NCBI GenBank assembly: GCA_044464175.1
Contig: JBIQLO010000110.1
Location: forward strand, 1-12,841
DNA from: JBIQLO01 sp044464175
Lineage (GTDB): Bacteria > Planctomycetota > Phycisphaerae > Tepidisphaerales > Tepidisphaeraceae
Reading direction: 5' to 3'
Length of the DNA stretch: 12,841 nt
The notes under the pieces were generated by a model, which made no database searches, was not told the DNA's origin, and saw nothing but the letters and a program-made list of their open reading frames with translations. Numbering within the stretch: position 1 is the stretch's first letter; every line of letters starts with the position of its first letter. Shown piece by piece: positions 8,312 through 12,841 of this stretch. Made by a program: the position numbers and the translations under genes.

Positions 8312-9546
8312 GACTGAACTCCTGTAACGCCGGCCGACGCGGCCGTGCTTGAAGGGGTGAGATTGCGCAAAAGACCTTCCTGAATCAGGGCCTGCCGGGC
8401 CGAGTCGCTCAGGGCCAGGGAATCCCGCAGAATCAACCCGCCATTGAGCTGTTTGCCCGGCAGCCGGCGCTCGCCGGTCTGGATCATCCGCAGCAGCATC
8501 TGCGCGGCGTTTCGCCCCATGGCCGCCATCGGCTGGGGCGTCACCGTCAGGGACGGGGTGGAAAAGCGGGCGACCTCCAGCCCCGTGCTCCCGATGACCG
8601 AAGTCTGGCCGGGCACGTCGATCCCCTGTTCCTGAAGCGCCTGCATCGCCCCCAGTGCGATCAGATCGCCGGTGGCATAGACGCCCTGCGGCACGCCATG
8701 TGTCCGCAGGTAGTCCAGCATCGCTTCGCGCCCGTGCGTTTCCATGTACCCGCCGCAGCGGGCCACGGCGATCCCGCTGATCGGGCGGTCGGCGTGAATA
8801 TAGGCGGTGATCAGCCCCATCGCCTTCTCCGTGAAGGAGAGGTGCTTGCCCCCCATGTCGGGGCTGAGAAAAAGAATCTTCTCGAATCCGTTGAGCAGAA
8901 AACAGCGCCCCGCCGTCCGTCCGGCCCCGATGTTGTCGGCCGAGACGAAATTGTGGACGATCTGCTCCGTCGGGTGGTTGATGGAAACCCACGGCACCCC
9001 CAGGCGATCCAGTTTTTCCATAAACTGTACGGTTTCGACCGGGCGGTTCTGGAACAGAATCGCCCCCGCCAGGCGCGACGCCAACTCATCCGTCTGCTGC
9101 AGCAGGCTCTCCTGCTGGCGCTGCGGGTCCGGCTCGCTCGAGCCGATGTGGGTCAGATAATAATGATCCCCCTCCATCAATGCGGCCTCGGCCGCGACCT
9201 GAATCCGGTTGGCCCAGCCGTCAAAGCCGGAGCGCGGCAGGCTCGTGCCGATCAGGGCGATATGCGGCCGCCCTTCCTCCTCCCCTCCGGGACCCTCCGC
9301 CGCCGCGGGTGGGGGAAGCGCTTCATTGACAAACGCCCCCTGACGCGAGCGGCAGGTCACCAGCCCAAGCCCCTCCAGCAGACGCATGGCGCTTTGAATG
9401 GTGGAAATATTGCTGTGGAAGCGGTCGGCCAGGGAGCGCATCGGGGGCAGTTGGCCGCCCGGCGGCCATTTGCCCGCCTCGATCTCCCGGCGAATTTTGG
9501 TCGCCAGCAGATGAGACTTGTTCTGAGGCTGGGAGGAGAGATTCAT
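8308..9546 (-). CDS. GntR-type winged-helix regulator fused to LacI/periplasmic-binding-protein-like sensor domain
   Basis: This 412-aa regulator has an N-terminal winged helix-turn-helix at about 11-75 (ATKIRREIEAGKWPPGGQLP, then RSLADRF and STIQSAMRLLEGLG), typical of GntR proteins. An acidic, proline-rich linker (75-93) leads to a LacI/PBP1-like sugar-binding domain from 94 (RPHIALIGT) to about 385, including YATGDLIALGAMQALQEQGIDVPG, the usual LacI-family segment. The architecture is that of AraR-like regulators that release DNA when a sugar binds. It heads the co-directional block and overlaps the pseudopilin start by 4 nt, so it probably controls the block and itself. The ATG at 9544-9546 lacks a clear Shine-Dalgarno sequence. 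The inducer and the sign of control cannot be read from the sequence, though repression is the usual mode. Confidence 0.92.
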   Translation of the reverse strand: MNLSSQPQNKSHLLATKIRREIEAGKWPPGGQLPPMRSLADRFHSNISTIQSAMRLLEGLGLVTCRSRQGAFVNEALPPPAAAEGPGGEEEGRPHIALIGTSLPRSGFDGWANRIQVAAEAALMEGDHYYLTHIGSSEPDPQRQQESLLQQTDELASRLAGAILFQNRPVETVQFMEKLDRLGVPWVSINHPTEQIVHNFVSADNIGAGRTAGRCFLLNGFEKILFLSPDMGGKHLSFTEKAMGLITAYIHADRPISGIAVARCGGYMETHGREAMLDYLRTHGVPQGVYATGDLIALGAMQALQEQGIDVPGQTSVIGSTGLEVARFSTPSLTVTPQPMAAMGRNAAQMLLRMIQTGERRLPGKQLNGGLILRDSLALSDSARQALIQEGLLRNLTPSSTAASAGVTGVQS

Positions 9547-9550
9547 CGGT

Positions 9551-9602
9551 CTGTACCCATCACAAAACCATACAGAACGTCAACGGTCGTTACGTGTACC
9601 CA
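9551..9602. promoter_or_regulatory. Candidate operator half-sites upstream of the regulator
   Basis: TGTACCCA occurs at 9552-9559 and again at 9595-9602, 43 bp apart in the same direction. CTGTA at 9551-9555 is also matched by an inverted TACAG at 9571-9575. The distal copy overlaps the proposed -10 and spacer. TGTAC cores are found in operators of AraR-type GntR/LacI chimeras, so autoregulation is plausible but unproven. Confidence 0.35.
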
Positions 9603-9621
9603 ACAATCTCGTCGCTGTCAA
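9593..9621 (-). promoter_or_regulatory. Candidate promoter of the GntR/LacI-like regulator operon
   Basis: On the minus strand a perfect TTGACA -35 (9616-9621) is followed after 17 bp by a poor -10, TACACG (9593-9598, 3 of 6). Transcription would start near 9586, about 40 nt before the regulator ATG. The strong -35 with a weak -10 fits a regulated promoter, but the call rests on hexamers only. Confidence 0.4.
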
Positions 9622-9658
9622 TCAAATTAAGGGGTTAATGAGCCGGAAGTGGGCCAAT

Positions 9659-10702
9659 TCACAGCGATTCGGCGATGCGCGCGTGGCTCTCAATCCGCCA
9701 GGGGGGCGCAGTCCCATCCTGAACGTCCGGAAAATGCTCCCCCAGATTCTCGGGGGTGACGCCCCAGAGGGCGAATTGCCGCACGCCCGGCGTGTCGATC
9801 ACTTCCCCTCCGATGTCCAGCTTGTAGCGGCGGGCCGACGTCGTGGTATGCCGCCCTTTTTGGGTGATGTGGCTGACCGCCCCCACGCGAATGTCCAAAC
9901 CCGGCTGGATTGCCCCCAGCAGGCTGCTTTTGCCCACCCCGCTGTGCCCGGCCAGCACGGTGGACTTGTCTCTCAGATAGTCGCGCAGTTCGTCCAATCC
10001 GATACCCTGGGTGGCGCTGACGGAAATCGAGCGGATGCCCATTGTGGCGTAGTGCGCCAGCGCCGCCTGCGCCTGGGCATACTGCTTCCGGGCGTAGGCA
10101 TCCTCTTGCGCCAGGTCGATCTTGTTGAGGCAGATGACCGGCTCCAGGCCGCCCGCCCGGGCGGCGATGAGCATCCGGTCGATCAGCCCCCATTTGATGC
10201 GCGGATGCGCCACGGCCGCGACGATCAGCATCTGTTGGGCGTTGGCCACAATCGGGTGGGCCTGGAGCCCCTTGAAGCTGTCCGCGCGGGCCAGCACCGT
10301 CTGGCGCGGCAGCATCTGTTCGACCACCCCCTCGGGCCGCCCGGAATCGTCGAAGGTGCCGGTGGGGCTGAAACGCACGCGGTCCCCCACGACGATGGAG
10401 GTCTCGCTGACCCGGATCAGCGTCTTGCGGACGACGCAGAGATAGGTGGCGTCGGGCGCTTCGACATCCACGTAGAGCGAATAGACCTGCACCACCTCCC
10501 CGACCGGCAATTGCTCCAGCGCCTCGCCCGTCAGCCCCTCGGTCCGCATTTCCGAGGTGCGCTCCATTTTGCGCTGCTGGGCGTGTTTGGTGCGGTCGCC
10601 GAAGCGTTCGGCCGAGTCGATGCGGTCCGGGTCGAAATCCCCGCCGAGATACCGGCTGGTGAGATCTTTTTCACGCGGACCTTTTCGACGGCGACGGGCC
10701 AT
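9659..10702 (-). CDS. rsgA: Small ribosomal subunit biogenesis GTPase RsgA, C-terminally truncated
   Basis: This 347-aa protein is a circularly permuted GTPase with an OB-fold before the G domain. G4 is NKID (193-196), G1 is GHSGVGKS (252-259), the switch region is GRHTTT (283-288) and G3 is DTPG (303-306). RsgA helps late maturation of the 30S subunit and is released by GTP hydrolysis. The lysine/arginine-rich N-terminus (about 65 residues before the OB-fold) is longer than in E. coli. The C-terminus is odd. The family's zinc motif C-x4-C-x-H-x5-C and the 50 or so residues from it to the end are missing. W335, H340 and R342 stand at the first three ligand positions, and the TGA stop stands at the fourth. 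No other frame restores the motif. The ATG lacks a Shine-Dalgarno sequence, and a GATAAT lies 8 nt upstream. Confidence 0.92.
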   Translation of the reverse strand: MARRRRKGPREKDLTSRYLGGDFDPDRIDSAERFGDRTKHAQQRKMERTSEMRTEGLTGEALEQLPVGEVVQVYSLYVDVEAPDATYLCVVRKTLIRVSETSIVVGDRVRFSPTGTFDDSGRPEGVVEQMLPRQTVLARADSFKGLQAHPIVANAQQMLIVAAVAHPRIKWGLIDRMLIAARAGGLEPVICLNKIDLAQEDAYARKQYAQAQAALAHYATMGIRSISVSATQGIGLDELRDYLRDKSTVLAGHSGVGKSSLLGAIQPGLDIRVGAVSHITQKGRHTTTSARRYKLDIGGEVIDTPGVRQFALWGVTPENLGEHFPDVQDGTAPPWRIESHARIAESL

Positions 10703-10745
10703 AAGGAGAAATTATCAATAACACATCATGGACGAGGTTTCCGCA

Positions 10746-11189
10746 TCAGACTTGGGCTTTGTCCGGAAATCGCTCCTGGACCGCCTTGGCCAGGTCGCGG
10801 GCGACAACCTGCTCGGCGATGATCGCCTCTTCCGCCCCGTGGGCCATCGCCTGCAGCCCGGCGGAGGTGAAGACGCACCGGGCGATAATCCGGATTTCCG
10901 GATTCAGCCGCCGCGCCAGTTGCACCGCCTCCAGGCAGACATGGTCATCCGGCACCGCCAGTACCAGCAGCGTCGCCCGGGTGATGCCCGCCTCCAGGAG
11001 CGTTGTCTCGCTCAGCACATCCCCGTTGAGGATCGGGATGCCCGTCCGGCTGCATCGGCTGCTCACCTCGGCGTTCCGCTCGATGACCACAAACGACCGC
11101 CCCTGGCGCATCAGCACATCCGCCACCGCCCGGCCGGGAATGCCGAAGCCGGCGATGATCGTGTGAGATTGAGCGGGGGCTGGGTCCAT
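10746..11189 (-). CDS. Stand-alone RCK N-terminal (TrkA-N) NAD-binding protein
   Basis: This 147-aa protein is a single Rossmann domain. Its nucleotide loop is GFGIPG (14-19, GxGxxG), E37 in VVIERN binds the ribose, and a conserved GDV follows at 56-58. It most resembles the C-terminal RCK domain of KefB/KefC-like CPA2 antiporters and TrkA. There is no membrane segment and no RCK-C domain, so alone it cannot transport ions; it may gate a K+ or Na+/H+ transporter encoded elsewhere. It lies between prfB (103 bp upstream) and rsgA (43 bp downstream) on the same strand, with no transporter gene in the window. The start at 11187-11189 places a short tail before the first strand. No Shine-Dalgarno sequence is seen; GATAAT lies 11 nt upstream of the ATG. 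Confidence 0.85.
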   Translation of the reverse strand: MDPAPAQSHTIIAGFGIPGRAVADVLMRQGRSFVVIERNAEVSSRCSRTGIPILNGDVLSETTLLEAGITRATLLVLAVPDDHVCLEAVQLARRLNPEIRIIARCVFTSAGLQAMAHGAEEAIIAEQVVARDLAKAVQERFPDKAQV

Positions 11190-11292
11190 GCCTGAGGGGC
11201 ATTATCGGCCAAAACCGGAAAAAAAGCGATGGAGGGGAACAGGCAGCGACGGAGTGATGAAGCAACCCAGAGGGAAGCGGATCTGCTCCTGT

Positions 11293-12436
11293 TCACTTCG
11301 CCGCTTTGTCGCTCTGTCGCTGCCCCTGCTTCCCCTGCTTCCGCTGCAACTCCGCGTCAATGAAGGGGTCCAGCTCGCCGCGGTCCAGTACACTTTCCAC
11401 GTTCCCGGTCTCCACGCCGGTCCGGTGGTCCTTCACGCGCCGATCGTCCAGCACATAGCTGCGAATCTGGTTGCCCCAGGCGATCGCCCCCTTGTCGCCG
11501 TAGAGCTTTTTCAACTCCTCATCCCGCTTGGCCTGTTCCAGCAGCTCCAGCCGCCCCTTGAGCAGGGAGATGGCCAGGTGTTTGTTCTGCTGCTGCGAGC
11601 GTTCCACCGAGCACGTGACCTGAATGCCGGTCGGCTTGTGGACGATCCGCACGGCCGAGGCGACCTTGTTGACGTTCTGCCCGCCCGGGCCGCTGGCGCG
11701 GACGAAGGCGGTGATCTCCATATCCGATTCGGGAATCTCGATCTCGCTGTCGGCATCCTCGAAATCGGGCACGACATCGACCGAGGCAAAGCTGGTCTGC
11801 CGCTTGCCCTGGGCATTGAAGGGGCTGGGACGCACCAGCCGGTGCACCCCCGCCTCGCAGCGCAGGTTGCCGTAGGCATAATCCCCCTTGACCAGCAGGA
11901 CGATGTCCTTGATCCCGGCCGACTCCCCCCAGGTCCGGTCGATTTCGCTCACATCCCAGCCGCGGTTCTCGAAATAGAACAGGTACATGCGCAAGAGCAT
12001 TTCGGCCCAGTCCTGTGCCTCGGTGCCCCCGGCGCCGGCGTGAATCTGGAAAAAGCAGTTCTTGGCGTCGTTCTTTCCGCTCAGGAGGGACTGGATTTCA
12101 ACCTTCTCCCCCTTCCTTTCCAGCGCCGACAGGGTCTGGTCCGCCTCCTGCAGCGTCGGTTGATCGCCCGCCTCCTCCCCCAGTTCGTACAGCGCGCGCA
12201 GGTCCTCGATCTCCCCGAGGATCGTCTGGACGGGCGTAATGGTGGCCTTGAGGGTCTTGAGTTCCGACACCACCCCCTTGGCGGCCTCCGGATTATCCCA
12301 GAAACCCGCCTGCCCCATCTGATCTTCAAGTTCTTTCAGCCGACTTTGTTTCGTCGGCAAGTCAAAGAGAGTCCCGGATGGCGATCATCCGGGCTGAGAG
12401 GTCTTCGATCGACTGCTTGATATTCTCATGAATCAT
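11293..12436 (-). CDS. prfB: Peptide chain release factor 2 with programmed +1 frameshift
   Basis: RF2 ends translation at UGA and UAA. The gene is read in two frames. The ATG at 12434-12436 opens a 24-codon frame ending CTT TGA (12362-12367). A +1 slip at CTT gives GAC (12361-12363) and continues to the TGA at 11293-11295, for 380 residues in all. The stop-codon recognition tripeptide SPF falls at about 204-206, which identifies RF2 rather than RF1. The catalytic GGQ is at about 251-253, almost exactly as in E. coli. This autoregulatory slip rises when RF2 is scarce. If the frameshift is ignored, the gene seems to start at a TTG at 12360. The last 17 or so residues are a Gln/Lys/Arg-rich tail not found in E. 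coli RF2. No Shine-Dalgarno sequence is visible, and the promoter is so close that the mRNA may be leaderless. Confidence 0.96.
12361..12367 (-). promoter_or_regulatory. prfB programmed +1 frameshift site (CTTTGAC)
   Basis: The minus strand reads TCT CTT TGA C, the canonical RF2 slip site, in which the peptidyl-tRNA on CUU moves to UUU. TGA is codon 25, against codon 26 in E. coli. The internal Shine-Dalgarno-like element is weak: GGGA ends 4 nt before CTT, where E. coli has AGGGGG 3 nt before it. Confidence 0.95.
12373..12393 (-). promoter_or_regulatory. Hairpin just upstream of the prfB slip site
   Basis: On the minus strand CCCGGATG pairs perfectly with CATCCGGG across a 5-nt ATCGC loop (8 bp, six of them G-C). 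The 3' arm holds the GGG of the weak Shine-Dalgarno-like element and ends 5 nt before the CTT slip codon. It lies within the short first coding frame. Confidence 0.6.
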
Positions 12437-12444
12437 ATCGCCGG

Positions 12445-12473
12445 ATTGTAGGGGGTCGCCGGCCACTTGTCAC
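12445..12473 (-). promoter_or_regulatory. Candidate prfB promoter giving a leaderless or nearly leaderless mRNA
   Basis: GTGACA (12468-12473, 5 of 6) and TACAAT (12445-12450, 5 of 6) are separated by exactly 17 bp. The -10 ends 8 nt before the prfB ATG, so transcription should begin about 0-3 nt upstream of the start codon. The -35 lies inside the heptad repeat array. Confidence 0.55.
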
Positions 12474-12509
12474 TTGCCACTTGTTATTGGTGATTTGTTC
12501 TTGGTTATT
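12461..12509. repeat. Degenerate 7-bp tandem repeat, seven units
   Basis: Forty-nine bases divide into seven heptamers. On the minus strand they are AATAACC, AAGAACA, AATCACC, AATAACA, AGTGGCA, AGTGACA and AGTGGCC, consensus A-R-T-R-A-C-A/C. The three units nearest prfB share AGTGRC; the distal ones are A-rich. Similar heptanucleotide arrays are known from cyanobacteria and other bacteria. Confidence 0.7.
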
Positions 12510-12593
12510 CGCCGCCACAAAAAAACAGCCGCCTGCCATGATGCCCGCGTACCGCTGACCCGTGCCCCTGTAGCCTCCCTTCCCAACCTGTAG

Positions 12594-12612
12594 GCGGGGT
12601 CGTTGACCCCGC
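12594..12612. repeat. Perfect hairpin GCGGGGTC/GACCCCGC
   Basis: GCGGGGTC (12594-12601) pairs with GACCCCGC (12605-12612) across a 3-nt GTT loop. It is preceded by CCTGTAG. There is no following T-run on either strand, so a terminator is unlikely. It looks like a dispersed intergenic palindrome. Confidence 0.5.
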
Positions 12613-12659
12613 ATTACACAGTAGGGCGATTGCTTATGGGCGCTCTTTGCCGATTCCGC

Positions 12660-12693
12660 GCGCTGCGCATTTTGTCGCCAAGCCGCGCAGCGC
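12660..12693. repeat. REP-like inverted pair, first copy
   Basis: GCGCTGCGC (12660-12668) pairs with GCGCAGCGC (12685-12693). The inner flanks TTTG and CCAA add partial pairing around a short loop. The same 10-bp core recurs in the second pair about 85-110 bp further on. Confidence 0.5.
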
Positions 12694-12752
12694 CAAATCA
12701 GGCAAAAAACTTCGTGAAAAAAAGAATTATCGCCCCTGGCGCTATCAAAAAC

Positions 12753-12771
12753 CGCGATTTGAAAAATCGCG
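12753..12771. repeat. Hairpin CGCGATTT/AAATCGCG
   Basis: CGCGATTT (12753-12760) pairs perfectly with AAATCGCG (12764-12771) across a GAA loop. It overlaps by 3 nt the left arm of the next palindrome (12769-12802), so the two structures cannot both form fully. Confidence 0.5.
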
Positions 12772-12802
12772 CTGCGCGCTTTGGAACCAAACCGCGCAGC
12801 GC
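12769..12802. repeat. REP-like inverted pair, second copy: near-perfect 34-bp palindrome
   Basis: GCGCTGCGCGCTTTGG (12769-12784) pairs with CCAAACCGCGCAGCGC (12787-12802), 15 of 16 bp, around a 2-nt AA centre. It sits about 12 nt ahead of the Shine-Dalgarno sequence of the gene starting at 12832. It could be a 5'-UTR structure or a mobile REP-type element. Confidence 0.65.
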
Positions 12803-12831
12803 CCCCCGTAAAGGTAGAGGAGCTAAAAACA

Positions 12832-12841
12832 ATGACCCGGT
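12832..12841 (+). CDS. Start of an unidentified gene running out of the window
   Basis: ATG at 12832-12834 is preceded by GAGGAG (12817-12822) with a 9-nt spacer, a good ribosome-binding site. Only M-T-R is visible before the window ends, so no function can be proposed. It is divergent from prfB, and the repeat-rich region lies between them. Confidence 0.5.

Noticed and set aside
7412..8317. Plus-strand open frame (301 codons) opposite the pseudopilin
   Set aside because: The prepilin signal and exact H-X9-DG motif fix the coding strand as minus.
7457..8992. 511-aa form of the pseudopilin starting at 8992
   Set aside because: The extra 227 residues are an out-of-frame reading of the regulator gene and would bury the prepilin signal. 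AGGAG and ATGA support 8311.
9659..9661. rsgA TGA read as selenocysteine or cysteine
   Set aside because: Read-through meets TAA after seven codons and restores none of the missing RsgA tail; no SECIS-like structure is evident.
9638..10822. Plus-strand open frame (394 codons) opposite rsgA
   Set aside because: rsgA shows all GTPase motifs on the minus strand; the plus-strand product is compositionally biased with no motif.
11219..11225. T7 run on the minus strand downstream of prfB as an intrinsic terminator
   Set aside because: No convincing GC-rich stem precedes the T-run.
11188..12420. Plus-strand open frame (410 codons) opposite prfB
   Set aside because: prfB is certain on the minus strand; the antisense product has no recognisable family features.
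12426..12614. Small minus-strand frame (62 codons) upstream of prfB
   Set aside because: Much of it is the translation of the heptad repeat and a hairpin. It overlaps the prfB start and promoter and has no family-like sequence.

Overview
The window is about 60% G+C and looks chromosomal. It most likely comes from a planctomycete, perhaps Phycisphaerae-like, or a related PVC-group bacterium. The reasons are an H-X9-DG pseudopilin, a GntR-type regulator fused to a LacI-like sensor, a very large secreted CBM9/TIM-barrel protein, and Gfo/Idh/MocA, sugar-isomerase and PIG-L genes together. The taxonomic call is an inference from gene content. I see no tRNA, rRNA, CRISPR array, transposase or phage gene.

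Layout. (1) 1-809, plus strand: 3' part of a GAF-type sensor histidine kinase. (2) 901-9546, minus strand: a six-gene co-directional block. In transcription order it holds the GntR/LacI-like regulator, the pseudopilin (4-nt ATGA overlap), the 1165-aa secreted glycan-active-looking protein, the Gfo/Idh/MocA oxidoreductase, the sugar isomerase/epimerase-fold protein and the PIG-L deacetylase (4-nt ATGA overlap). This reads as a carbohydrate-use locus: a sugar-sensing repressor leads it, the pseudopilin and large protein act outside the cytoplasmic membrane, and the last three enzymes process the product inside. The substrate cannot be read from sequence. (3) 9659-12436, minus strand: housekeeping genes in the order prfB (release factor 2), a stand-alone RCK/TrkA-N protein and rsgA. 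(4) 12437-12831: about 395 bp without a gene, packed with repeats and palindromes, ahead of a plus-strand gene that starts at 12832 and leaves the window.

Main points of interest. prfB carries the classical CTT-TGA-C programmed +1 frameshift, so its real start lies 76 nt upstream of the long open frame. A perfect 8-bp hairpin sits 5 nt before the slip codon. RsgA stops exactly where the last zinc-ligand cysteine should be, and the other three ligand positions are also replaced. The intergenic region upstream of prfB contains a seven-unit, 7-bp degenerate tandem repeat and two REP-like inverted pairs. Several minus-strand genes appear to have very short or no 5' leaders. The regulator/pseudopilin coupling and the possible oxidative glycoside pathway are the best candidates for a little-described system.
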